Source of the DNA: Crotalaria pallida
Lineage: Eukaryota > Streptophyta > Magnoliopsida > Fabales > Fabaceae
Assembly: GCA_037953625.1 (NCBI GenBank)
Contig: CM075650.1
Span: 143,869,206 to 143,933,205 of the forward strand
Direction of reading: 5' to 3'
Length of the DNA stretch: 64,000 nt
The notes below the pieces were generated by a model. It did not search any database. It saw only the letters and a program-made list of their open reading frames with translations, and was not told where the DNA came from. The number at the start of each line of letters is the position of its first letter. Within the stretch, counting starts at the first letter, position 1. Positions 11,624-22,997 of this stretch are shown in pieces. The translations under genes were made by a program, and so were the position numbers.

Positions 11624-11862
11624 TTTTTTTTTGGTAAATAAAATTTTTATTACCAACGAAAACAAAATACAGAAACACCAAAACCAAAAATCCTTATATC
11701 AAATCCCACCTTCTAGGAAGGGTTTATACAACATAAGGATTTCAAAGAGAAAATAAAATACATCAATCCTAAAGCTGAGAAATAATTCTATGGACAAGCA
11801 CCCTATTAGGCCAAGTACTAAAGGTTGGTGAGCATAAGGAAATCCGACGCGCCACTTCCTTC

Positions 11863-14632
11863 TTAATCAGCGCCGTGCCAGCTTGAGGAGGAAGAAGCTT
11901 GACAGTCCCAGAAGTCAACTTGCTTTAAGTACACTGAACTTATCCATTTTACCCAAAGATGATCCTTCTTCATTGAAAGCTCCCATACTTGCTTGCCGAT
12001 AGCCGCATAATTCCAAATGACAATATTTTGAATCCCAAGCCCACCATATTTCTGCTGTGTGCACACTGTTGCCCAAGCAACAACTGCTCTAGATCCACCA
12101 TTCTGACCACTTCCCCATAAGAAATCTCTACATTTATTTTCAATGCACCTAATGACTTCTTTTGGCAAAATGAAAGCTGTAGCCCAATAGGCGTGAAGAG
12201 AAAGAAGAACCGAATTGATCAGCTGCAAACGACCCTGGTAAGACAGGTTTCTTGTGGACCAAGAAGCCAATCTTTTGGTGATTCTGTCAGCCAAACATTG
12301 ACATGTGTTACTAGACCATTTCCTAGCAGAAATTGGTAATCCAAGATATTTGAAAGGGAAAACACCCTTTTCAAAACCTGTTATAAGCTGAATTTGCTGT
12401 TGCACTTCATCATTCATACCAGCCATGAACACAACATATTTCTGAGGATTTGCTTGAAGACCAGAGGATTCAGCAAATTGAGCTAACGTTTCTGTGATGA
12501 GCTTAACACTGTCAGAATTACCTTTGCAAAATAACATTAAGTCATCTACAAAAGCAAGATTAATCAAGCCAGTACTTTTGCATAGAGGATAAAATTTAAA
12601 AAATCTGCTATTTGACATAGATTTCAGTTTCCTGGTGAGCATGTCCATGGCAAGAACAAAAATTAAAGGGGACATTGGATCCCCTTGTCTAATCCCTCTT
12701 GAGCTCCTAAATCTGTCAAGCTTTTGACTATTGATAATCAGATTAAAGGATACTAACGAGATACATTCCATGATCCAGCCTATAAATTTTGATGGAAATT
12801 TGAGGGCTTGTAACATATTCTGAATGAAACTCCAACTCAATACATCATAAGCCTTTCGAATATCTACTTTCATTGCACATCTGGGTGAGGAGTTTTTCCT
12901 ACCATAGAACCTCAGCAGCTCTTGTGTTATAAGGATGTTGTGAATTATGCTTCTACCTTGAATGAATGCAGCTTGATTCTCATCAATCAATTCAGGAAGG
13001 ATTAACTGTAACCTATTACTCAGAATCTTTGTGATACATTTGTAAACAGTATTGCACAAAGCAATAGGTCGAAAATCACTTACAAGGTTTGGACAATCAG
13101 TTTTGGGAATTAGAACCAGATCAGTTTGATTTAATTCCTTAAGGAGTTTACCTGATCTAAAAAACTCAAGCAGAGCAGCAATGCAATCATTCTTAATAAT
13201 GGGCCAAGCAGATTGGAAAAAACTAGCTCCATAGCCATCAGGCCCTGGAGATTTGTCAATATTCATAGCCATAAAAGCCAAAGCAATTTCCTCCTCAGTA
13301 ACAGGTTTTATCGGATTAATTTGCTGAGAGACAGTCAAAGTCTTGCCTTGGTTGATGTCACCTTCAGTCATGCACCAAGAAGTTGATGGACCATTCAGAA
13401 GATGGGAATAATAATCAGAAAAAGTGGCACCAATTTGATCTTGGTCTAAATGCACAATACCATGAGAATCAGTAACAGATAGAATCCTATTTCTATAAAA
13501 TCTCTTTTTAATCACAAAATGAAAGAACCTTGTATTGCTATCCCCATCACGCAACCAGTGCTCTTTGGCCTTCTGTCTCACGAAACTGATGGCTGCATCT
13601 GAAACTGCTAGATACTCTTGATTGACTTCCCTCTCTATTTTCTGGAGATGCAGATTTACAGGATCATTAGCTAATGCAGACTGAGCTGCCTCCAGTTTTT
13701 GCTTGCAGACAATCTCCTGTTTATCAATATTCATGAAACTAGAATCATTCAACTGTTTCAAGTATCCCTTTAGCAAAGCCAATTATCTCACCAGAACAAA
13801 CATGGTTGTGCCATCAATCTCAACACTCCAGGCCTCAGAAACAATGTTGGTAAAATCAGGATGCTTGGCAAGCATATTGAAGAATCTGAAATTTGAATAT
13901 TTTTGCATGGGAGCAACATTCCAATCAATCACAATTGGACTATGATATGAAACACCCTCATTTAGAAAATTTGCCACTGCATAAGGCCATTTAACCATCC
14001 ATTTATCATTAATTAAAGCTCGATCCAACTTACTGATAATCCTATCCTCTCCATCTTGTTTATTATTCCAAGTAAGAGAACAACTTGTAGACAACATATC
14101 ATCAAGCTGACAAAACTCCACACAAGATCTAAAATCTAAAATCTAAAATCTGGCTTAGATCAAAGCCTTGACCCCCAAGTTTCTCATGAGGATGAAGGAC
14201 AGAGTTAAAATCACCAATCACCAACCAAGGCAAAGTATCAATAGGTCCAATAGATTTTAGAAAGTCCCACAGGGATCTCCTACTAACCTCATCATTAGCA
14301 CCATAGACAAAAGTAATGAGAAAATCAAAGTTCTGAGGCTTACATGTTACCAAGCAATGAACAAATTGGCTGCTACAATCAACAATATTCACAACATACA
14401 TGTCATTTTTCCAAGCAATCCAGATTCTACCAATATCATGATGATTAAGGTTTATAAAAGAAGACCAACCAGGCACCACCCTTTCTCTTACTTGATCATA
14501 AGATGTTGTCCTCAATTTATTTTCAATAAAAGCAACAAAAACTAACTTGAATTTACTAATCAACCATTTTGCTTCATTTTGTTTTCGAGGATGGTTGATG
14601 CCTCGAATATTCCATACTCCAATATTATCCAT
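11863..14632 (-). pseudogene. LINE ORF2: endonuclease and reverse transcriptase, broken
   Basis: From the N terminus an APE-type endonuclease is visible (VWNIRGINHP start, VIGDFNSVL box). Then come a connecting domain, a reverse transcriptase with PGPDGYGASF, KVDIRKAYD, GIRQGDPMSPLIF and AFVDDLMLF boxes, and a C-terminal zf-RVT-like part. Two lesions interrupt it. A 7-bp unit TAAAATC is present three times at about 14126-14147 and shifts the frame inside the endonuclease. A TAA stop lies at 13783-13785. The catalytic box reads FVDD at 12541-12552 where plant L1s normally have FADD. The protein would nick target DNA and prime reverse transcription if intact; this copy cannot. Confidence 0.85.
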
Positions 14633-15972
14633 TAGATTTTGAGGGACTTGGCTGAACCCTTATTTGTGCACCTCTCGCTTGAACCTTACTCCTCGTAATC
14701 ACAGGTGTCCATTCCCCTTCATCCAAATTCTCATCCTTATCAGTGGCATTTGCACTAGGCCCAGGCACAGCAGGATCCTTTCCAATGTCAATGGCATCAT
14801 CCTTTTCAGCATTTACTGAATCTCCTACAGTTAGGTCTTTTGTGGCTTCAATGGCAGCAGCTCTATTTTCCTCTGGTATTGTTTCCAGCTCAAGACTCCT
14901 CTTCAGTCTCAGCCTATTGTCAATATCTTCAATTTCCTCCCTGGTTGTCTTCTTCTTTTCAACCCAAACCTTCTTTACCTGTTTCCAGCATGATTTACTA
15001 TCATGACCATACATTGAGCAGGCTGCACACATGACAGGTTTCCATTCATAGGATACCTTTTGTGTAACCACATTCCCCTTGTCATCTTCAAAAAATACCT
15101 CATTTGGAAGAATTGCTGGATTAACTTCCACAAGGACTCGAGCAAAATTGACCCTATTGTGTTCTTTAGTCACCTGGTCCACCATTATGGGAGCACCCAC
15201 CAAGCTAGCTATCTTGCTAAGGGCTGAACTACCCCAGAATTTTACATTCAGATCTGGAAACTGAATCCAAACTGGGAAGCAATCTAGGAAAGTCTTAGTG
15301 ACAGGTTTGCCTGTCCAAGGGGCAAGAATCATGGGTTTTTTTATCAAAATGAAAAACCCCTATATCAAGAACAACATCTCTTGCTTCAACCGTATTGAAC
15401 CGCACTATGAAAGTACCATCATTATTTACTAATATCTTGTCAATGCCATGTTGACCCCATATTTTCTTGATATAGCCTTGCATCACAGGGAAAGGTGGTC
15501 TAGCACCTAGAACAAAAAACACAAGGGCTTGCTGCCAGTATTTCACTTCATCCTCGATATCTGCAGATTCAATTTTTGCAATCGAGACGCCCTCTTTCAA
15601 AACTGGTTGAATAAACTTAAGCTTCTCACCCGCATTACGTAGTTTGGTGATGTCAAAAGAATCCCACACAGAAGGAGCCTTCTTAATCACATTAGGGTAA
15701 ACCATAGACTCCTTTGGAATCTCACACGTTGCTGGTTCAACAACCTTTGGTGCGTTTGACTCCACAGGAGCCTTGCCCTTTACACGATTACGTATCAGTT
15801 CCAAGCCATGCATAAGTTTCTCCGATTGCTTCGGAGTCAAGGCATTGATCTCTGCTATATCCTCATCATCCAGCATAGTAAGATCAAGAATTTGAGAAGA
15901 ATCTTCGTTGCTAGTCGTGGTTTTGGTTTGAGGAGAGGTAACTTTCGGTGGCCACCCTCTCTTACGAGCCAT
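14625..15972 (-). pseudogene. LINE ORF1: DUF4283 and CCHC knuckle nucleic-acid-binding protein, frameshifted
   Basis: It starts MARKRGWPPK, a basic N terminus typical of plant LINE ORF1. A DUF4283-like domain follows (SVWDSFDITKLRNAGEKL, VKYWQQALVFFVLG, IWGQHGIDKILVNNDGTFIVRF). The frame changes near 15337-15343 in a run of seven A on the coding strand, then resumes with PWTGKP..WIQFPDLN and a zinc knuckle CAACSMYGHDSKSC at about 15000-15040. The acidic C-terminal tail ends at 14625. ORF1 proteins of this family bind LINE RNA in the ribonucleoprotein. Confidence 0.8.
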
Positions 15973-16324
15973 GACGGCGGCGACGACAACCCTAGGGAAA
16001 CCCTACGACACCGTGAGAGAAGAGAGAAGAGAGAAAAGTCAAACCGTAGTCCCCAAACTTTGATTTCCGACTAATAAGCTGTCATTATTTGTTTTTGGGC
16101 TTTTGGCCCTTTTTGTTCACAAAAAAAAATCTCAAATTAAAAAATCATTTAAAGTGAGTCAATAGAACTAAATAATATCCATATATACATACTCATTAGT
16201 TGAGAGAAAATATAGACAAAATGTGAAAGACAAGAGTTGAACTATTGACCTTGATATTGGGAAGCAACACACAACCACAAGTCCACAAGGCCCAAATAAA
16301 CTTACTAATATATGGTGTTGTAAA

Positions 16325-17020
16325 CTTGTACATATCTTAATTTTAGAGATTTGGAATTTGAACCCCTGTTTTATCCTCAAACCTCCTTTTTTTTCTTTTT
16401 TTTTCCAAAAATACCACTCATCCTAAATCCCAAATCATCTTTCTTCTCCCCATTTCTCCTATGTGTCTTCTCTTTATGCTCCAACAAAAGCTCCTGCTGC
16501 TACTGAAGGATTCTTCTTCTCCTCTTCCATCTTCAACTGTGTTAGGTGCTATATCTCCACCTCCTTCAAAGGGTTCAACCACTACTCTTCCTGATGCTAC
16601 CTTCTCTCTTCTCCTCTTCATTATTGTCTTCAATTTTAGAACAGTTTTTACTTAGTATTATGATATAGATGTAACTTGTAGTATACTGTAGGGTTCTTTC
16701 AATTACTATGTTGGGCTTTCAATTAATGTGTTGAAATTTGTTTTAGTTACTTATATATATATATATATATATGAATTATTCTTATTATTTCACCAAACTT
16801 AATATTTCTGAGTGTGAAAATTTAAAAACGTCTAGGAGAAAAGGGAAGAAGGGTGAGAGAAGAAGAAGGAAAAAATGCAGAAGAGAAAGGGAGATAAAAA
16901 AGAGAATTTGAGATTTAGGACGAGGGGTATTTTTGAAATAAAAAATAAAAAAAATGAGGTTTGAGGATAAAACATGGGTTCAAATTCTAGAACTCCTAAT
17001 TTTAATGGGTATAATTTTTT
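16325..17020. mobile_element. Foldback element with ~100-130 bp terminal inverted repeats
   Basis: The left arm at about 16335-16460 contains TTTGAACCCCTGTTTTATCC and is the imperfect reverse complement of about 16865-17005. The loop of about 400 bp has short frames only and a (TA)n run at 16750-16772. It lies inside the hAT element. Target duplication is not resolved; a MULE-type MITE is possible. Confidence 0.65.
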
Positions 17021-17096
17021 TTTGAAATTTGGGCCCCTCTAAGTATTGCGGGCCCTACGCCTCAGCTCCAAGTCCAGGGCTGGCCCTGGTGCTAAT

Positions 17097-18330
17097 TGGC
17101 TTAACACTCTTCATATGAAAACTCGCTAGAATCCGTTGCACATAACTTTCTTGTGATAACCAAAGCTTTTAAGCCTACTGGTCTCGTAAAACCTGCATGC
17201 CTAGAATTTGCTCAGTAGGGCCTAGATTCTTCATATTAAAGGACTTTGATAACATCTTCTTCAAATCATCAATCATCTTCCCATCTTGTACTCACCATCA
17301 ACAAATCATCTACATACAACAAAAGGATAATGGATTTGTCGTTTGGAAATATTTTGACATACGCAATGATCTGCATCATTCCCGATATATCCATGCATGA
17401 TTCATCATGAACGAGTCAAAGTTCTTGTACCACTATCTGGGAGCTCTACAATCCATTCATACTCTTATCCAATCTGCAAATCATGTGCTCCTGACAAGTT
17501 TCTTCAAAACCTTCCAGTTGATACATGTAGATTTTCTTCACCAAATAATCACCAATGAGAAATGTAATCTTCACATCTAGCTGTTTAAGCTCCAAATCCA
17601 AGCTAATTGTCATTCAAAGTATGACTCGAGTAGAACTCGTTTTGACTACTAATGAGAGAATTTCGTCAAAATCTATTCCTTGCTTCTATCCAAAGCCTTT
17701 CACGACCAAGGGATCTTTATAGTTGACTAACTTATCACCATCCTTCTTTAACTTGAACAACGGTTTATTCTTAAAGCCTTTCTTTCCTTCAGGAAGTTCC
17801 ACAAGCTCATAAGGATTATTCTTCCACAAGGAATCCATCTCTTATTGCATGGCTTTCATCCACTCCAATTTATCGTTATGGGTTTCAACTTTCTCCATAT
17901 TTTCTGGCTCCCCATCACTGGTGAAAAGTATAAACTCCAAACTAACGTATCTGTTGGATGGAAAACACTCTTTATCCGATTTACTGAGTTTTGATACACG
18001 AATTTTCTCAACTCGCTCAACACCCCCTTCATCTCCAACGTCTTCAGTTGTTGGCTCATCATCAACCCCATGGTCATTAAGCTTTCCCCGTCTTGTAGCA
18101 TTTTCTTTAGGATGAGAGACTGGTGTAAAATCAACATTACCACACCAGATTACATCTTTGGCTTTCTTTATAATAGCAGAATTCGACATAGTCTATTTTT
18201 CATGTTGCACTACCTATCTGCTTCTAATGACTCACTTCTTTTTCCTTATCCCATGACCTCTAGCCAAACTCCTCGTCTATATCGGACATTACATCAAGGC
18301 TAATACTCGAACATGGATATAATATCCAAA
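17097..18330 (-). pseudogene. Copia relic, 5' half (post-integrase linker and reverse transcriptase)
   Basis: On the minus strand 18189-17842 encodes the segment between integrase and reverse transcriptase: a charged linker, then NRYVSLEFILFTSDGEPE and KLEWMKAMQ, the usual entry into copia RT. Decayed RT follows down to 17097, with traces of the active-site region near 17300. There the hAT interrupts it, and the rest is at 9125-10374. No gag or integrase was recognised upstream of 18330, so the element is also truncated at its 5' side. Confidence 0.75.
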
Positions 18331-19485
18331 ATGTATGACATGGGGGACCACACTATATATGATAAATAATATTTTAAATGTATAATTATCAAAATATATA
18401 TAATGTCAAATAAAATTAAATATAAATAAACATGACAAAAGATCTAAATTGAAAGTCAATATTCATATATTTTTCTCTTCTAATCAACGTAAAAAAAGGG
18501 TTCATAGCTTCCTAGTGCAAACGGAAAAAAAACTAGTTTGGGAGAAGATTATTGAAGAAGTGAGATGCGAGTGAAAAAGATCAATTAACTAATGAGAAAA
18601 GGAGATTGAAGATTGTTGAAGGAATATTAAGATGGAGGGGAAAAACGATTTTCTAATGAGAAAGTACACTGATATATTCAATGTTAAAAGGTAAAAAAAA
18701 TGATTTTTACTATTTAATTTTTTAGGGCTCGTAATTAAAATGGATAAGGAGAAGATAGAATAGGGCGTATGATAAAAATAAGATAGGATATGAGCATGAT
18801 ACCTCTTATCTTATCTAGTGTTTGGTGCACATCAGATAACGATGACATTGATGAGATGATAATGATGGTGGCAGTGATGATGATGGAGGTAATGGTGTTA
18901 ATGTGTGAGGTCGGGGTATGAGGGAGAAAATTGCATTATTCTAATAACGGCTCATTTTTAATCTAGCTTTCAACATAGGATAAAAAATACACTAAATAGA
19001 GAAAAGAGGATAGACCAACAAAATATCACTATCCATTCCTATCGTGCTAACTCACTAAATTTAGGATAATAACAATATAGAACAAATTATCATATCATGT
19101 CTTTTTTATTCTACTCGCTAAACAAAACCCTTAAAATTTAGGATGTTGACTAAGTGTCAGAGACGTATCGATCAAAAGTTGGATTTGATAAAATTTTGTT
19201 TCTAAATTAAATACACCAGCAGGAGAAGTAGATGGTTCATATTCTTTCTGTAATAGTTGGTTAGTTTTTTATTGGTTGTTTTTTTCTGTGACAACGATGG
19301 AATAAGTAGTGTACGAATATCACTTGATCTAAAAAAATATGCCATAATTTATATTGTTGCTAGAAGAATAGGATAAATTGTGGTATCATGCTCTTATTTC
19401 GATTGTATTATGGACTCATGGTTAGGTTTTGTTTATTTATTTATTTTATATTATAAAACAATTGTATTTTGGTTAGTAGAGAAAT
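18331..19485. other. Gene-free stretch with one probable MITE
   Basis: No coding region is recognised. Between about 18717 and 19140, ends of the form TTTAGGGCTCG and (inverted) TTTAAGGGTTTTG suggest a roughly 420-bp MITE with weakly conserved terminal repeats. It includes GATGATGATG-type low-complexity sequence at 18840-18900. Confidence 0.4.
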
Positions 19486-19493
19486 GCATCCCG

Positions 19494-19602
19494 GTCCGTG
19501 TAAGACAACCCAGTTGGTGGCTGCAGGGACACTTAGGATTTCCCCCTCCCCAAGTAATGGATTCTAGTTCCAGACCTCCCATGTAAAAAAAAAAACAAAA
19601 AA
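19494..19602 (+). mobile_element. Short SINE with A tail
   Basis: A 109-bp insertion ends in an A-rich tail and is flanked by an 8-bp target duplication GCATCCCG (19486-19493 and 19603-19610). An A-box-like stretch (CCCAGTTGGTGG) and a weak B-box-like stretch (GGATTCTAGTTCC) suggest a tRNA-derived promoter. It is unrelated to the SINE at 57105. Confidence 0.7.
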
Positions 19603-19762
19603 GCATCCCGCAACTTTTCAATAGTCACCAAGACATTGTATTTGAGAAAAAAAAAAAAAAAAACCCACGAATCTTTATGTGAAAAAGAAGACAACCGATT
19701 TGTGGACTGAGCTGAGAGATAGATCACACACTAACTTATATAACACATTATACTTATACAGG

Positions 19763-20061
19763 TTTTTTTTTTTTTTTTTTTTTCCTTTTTAACTCTCTCA
19801 ATTTTATTAATTTGACGAATTTAATCTCCATACTTTTAATTTGACGAATTTAGTCCTTCAATTATCACTTTATGCCGATTTGAGTTCTTCTGTGTGTAAC
19901 AAATTTCTCAGGTGTTGACACTTGTTCTTCTGTTAGACACGAAATGACTGAAATCGTTACAAATTAACAATAGAAGGACTAAAACATTCGCCAAATTAAA
20001 AGTAGGGGACTAAATTCACCAAATTAACAAAATTAGGAGACCAAAAGTGCAATTAAGCCTA
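19763..20061. mobile_element. MITE, family 1 (inverted-repeat, ends in TAAGCCTA-type)
   Basis: The two halves are imperfect reverse complements: AATTTAGTCCTTCAATTATC on the left, and AATAGAAGGACTAAA, then CAAAAGTGCAATTAAGCC, on the right. A close relative lies at 55651-55934. The left end is blurred by a T run. Confidence 0.75.
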
Positions 20062-20100
20062 CATAATAATATTAAATGATTGTACTATACAATTTATTAT

Positions 20101-20384
20101 AGAGTGAAGTACCAACTTAGTCCTTGATGCTTTTTCCCTGAAAATTTATAAATACACATTTAATCCCTCAAGATTTTCAGATGTACCAATTTGGTCCCCA
20201 AGATTTTCTTACATACCAAGTTAGTCTCTCATGATTTAAGGATCAAATTGGTACATTTGAAATGCTTGAGGGATCAAATTGGTACATTCGAAAACCTTGA
20301 AGACTAAATGTGTATTTATAAATTTTCAGGAATTAATAAGGTGGTACGAAGAAAAAATATTAAGGATTAGAGGTACTTCACACT
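20101..20384. mobile_element. MITE, family 2, in tandem copy 1
   Basis: Terminal inverted repeats AGAGTGAAGTACC and GGTACTTCACACT bound a 284-bp element whose arms pair through ACCAATTTGGTCC and GGATCAAATTGGTAC. The same insertion is present in copy 2 at 23040-23327, so it predates the duplication. Confidence 0.8.
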
Positions 20385-20590
20385 TTATTATATATTACTA
20401 TTTTAATAGATATAATATAATATTACGTTTTTTATCCATCCCTTATTTGAATTATTTTAATTTTGGGTGTTAACCAATTGAATTATTTTATTTAAAATTT
20501 ATAATATGTTATATTTTATCGAAATATTTCATTTTGTTTTATTACTTTCATTGTCGATGTACACGGGTCTAACTTTGGATAAGTAATTTA

Positions 20591-20623
<33 letters not shown>

Positions 20624-20639
20624 CATTTTGATATTATAA

Positions 20640-21577
20640 ATTTTCTGTTTTGGTCATTTATCTTACATTTAGGTTTCAATTTGGTCCTCTAACTATTAAA
20701 AGAGTCAATTTAGTCCTCTATTTTTATGAAGTTTCTCAATGTTACCCTTCCGTCATAACACCGTTAGAATTAATCGGAATATTCAAGATTCTTACCGGAG
20801 ATTCCTTCAAACAGTGCATGTACATGTGTTGGCGACGGATTATGCAACGGATTTTGCTACGGATTAGCGACGATTTTTTTAAAAAATAATAAAAAATAAA
20901 AAAAAATTCATTTAAAAAAAACCTAAAATATTTTTAAAAAATTTCTTCAATTTTTTTAATATTTTAAATATTTTTAAAAAATAATAAAATTTTCAGAATA
21001 ATTTTAAATAATCAGTAAAATATTTTAAAAACGAATTTTTCGTTTTTTTTCATAAAAATAAAAAAAAATTCGTTTTATTCACAGCTTTTTTTAAAATAAT
21101 TTTTATGATTTTTTTTATTTTTAAGAATTTTATATTAATTTTTAGAGTATTAAAAAACCAAAAATAAAATTTTCATAAATTTTAAAAATATTTTACTGAT
21201 TATTTAAAATTTTTCTGAAATTTTTTATTATTTTTTAAAAATATTTAAAATATTAAAAAAAAATATTTTCAGTTTTTTATTTTAAAAAAATATGAATTTT
21301 TTATTATTTTTCTAATTTTTTTCTTATATTTTAAAAAATCCGAAGCTAATCCGTAGCAAAATCCGTTGTAAAATCCATCGCCAACGCATGCACTGTTTGA
21401 AGGAATCTCGGGTGAGAATCTGGAATATTCCGATTAATTCTAACGGTGTTATGACGGAAGGGAAACATTGATAAACTTCATAGAAATAGAGGACTAAATT
21501 GACTCTTTTAATAGTTATAGGACCAAATTGAAACTTAGATATAAGATAAATTAAAGGACCAAAACAGTATTTAAGCC
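20640..21577. mobile_element. Hairpin element of ~0.9 kb, almost entirely self-complementary
   Basis: The left part (TTTTGGTCATTTATC, AGAGTCAATTTAGTCC, TCAAACAGTGCATG, GCTACGGATTAGCGACG) is mirrored in reverse complement on the right down to GGACCAAAACAG at about 21560. The AT-rich centre also pairs with itself (for example ATAATCAGTAAAATATTT with AAATATTTTACTGATTAT). The outer 230 bp of each arm look like MITE ends, and the inner GCAACGGATT-type repeats look CACTA-like, so this may be a nested pair. The corresponding site in tandem copy 2 (near 23540) is empty. Confidence 0.8.
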
Positions 21578-22997
21578 TATTTATTATTTCAATTCAATCA
21601 CATAAAATATTTGATATTAATATAAGAGAGTAATGAGTGTGTATTGACGGTGTAAAATGTTTTACATTATCAGTTTATCATCCATCATTCATTTGTATTA
21701 CTTTTATATAAAAGGCAATGACGATAAACACATGAATTAATAAATGGTGCACTAACAGTGCAAAGTTTTTTCCACCATCAGTTAATCATCACCATTTATT
21801 TGTATTATTTTTACCTAAAAATCAACGACAATAGACACAAGAATTACAAATAATGCATTGGTGGTGTAAAAAAAATTTACACAATTAATGCACCATCTAT
21901 TTTCTCTTAATAAAAGGTATCTCCATTTTATGTGTAAGGAATTAATCGATTCCAAGACATGTGTCTGTCCCTACTAACTACTGTCGCTTTCAAAATCAAA
22001 CTTTAGTTTTTGACCTTATACTATACCTAGTGATCCAACATGAACCTAAAGCACTTAACCAGCTCCTTTCGTAACTCGAACATCATATGAATTGATATAC
22101 TAAAAAAAAATAAGGATGATAAAGTCTTGAAAATTTAAATTCATCATCTTTCAAACATATAAGATTTAGTTTTTCAATGAACACAACTTTTTTGGCCTCT
22201 TATCCTTAACCCTAAGGTTAAGAAAATCCAAAAAAATATTAATCATTCTATTTTCATTCAACAATTTTAATTTTATGTTGTCTCAAAACCTCCATTTTCA
22301 AAATCACCAAATTTAATTCACTAATTTGGGTGCTCAAACATGACATCCATGGATTATCTAAAAATGAGAGAGTTAGTACCTTACACATCTGAAAAATTTA
22401 ATTTAATGAACCATTCAATAACTTAAAATTGGAACATTATATTTGAATGACATTTATTAAATTATTCTCAAAATCATTATAATAAATTTTAAAAAAATAA
22501 TTTAATATAAAAAAGGTATAAAATATTTTCTTTATTGTTTATAGAATTTAGTTCAAAATAATTTATTTTCTCTCCAAAAGAAACTTCTCAATAGATTAGT
22601 GTCATACAAATAGACACATGAGCAACATATCTTTTTAGGGTAAAATATTTTAAGGTAATATTATTCTAATAATATGCATTAGTAAATTTCTTAATAAATA
22701 TTTACCAAAAACACATCAATTTCTTTTTAGAAATTTCAAGAAATTAATTATATTATTACTTTTATTTGTTATTCCTATTTATTTATATATTTTTATTTGT
22801 ATTCATGTTTACTATATTATATAATTAAATAAAATAAAAAATTATCTAACTAATTTTAAGTAACTGAATCTCTTAATAGTATAGGGTGGATTTTGACTCT
22901 GTTGGGCATGCATAGTTAGGAGCTTTTTATCTAATTAGTAGTTTTTAGATTCAATTATTAAGCTACTTGTTCCTTTGGTGAATACAAATTAGAAAGA

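Larger units (their letters stand above)
11624..16075 (-). mobile_element. L1-type LINE, near full length
   Basis: On the minus strand it carries ORF1 (15972-14625), ORF2 (14632-11863) and a short 3' region ending in an A tail, seen as a T run at 11624-11631. ORF1 and ORF2 overlap by 8 nt, as in many plant L1s. ORF2 ends in the zf-RVT region without an RNase H domain. The 5' end near 16075 is estimated from the start of AT-rich hAT sequence. No target duplication was identified. The plus-strand RNase H relic abutting its tail is not part of this element. Confidence 0.85.
10375..17088. mobile_element. hAT-like DNA transposon containing nested insertions
   Basis: The left end CAGGGCTGGTCC and right end GGCTGGCCCTG form short terminal inverted repeats. 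The ends are flanked by a perfect 8-bp target duplication GTGCTAAT at 10367-10374 and 17089-17096. CAGGG termini, 8-bp duplications and subterminal GGGCCCTACGCC-type sequence are hallmarks of hAT elements. No hAT transposase was recognised, so the element is non-autonomous or decayed. It interrupts an older copia and carries an RNase H relic, an L1 LINE and an inverted-repeat element. Confidence 0.9.
20069..22997. repeat. Tandem duplication, copy 1 (with hairpin insertion)
   Basis: It aligns from CTACATAATA through GAATACAAATTAGAAAGA with the adjacent 22998-24924 at high identity. Copy 1 is longer mainly because it contains the hairpin element at about 20640-21577 and a 36-40 bp segment near 22908-22950 missing from copy 2. 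No gene is recognised in either copy. Confidence 0.9.

Noticed and set aside
16461..16655. 64-residue Ser/Leu-rich ORF with a mirrored minus-strand ORF
   Set aside because: It lies inside the foldback element in low-complexity CTTCTC sequence.
20279..20889. Several ORFs of 60-80 residues
   Set aside because: They fall in MITE arms and the hairpin element and have no coding signature.
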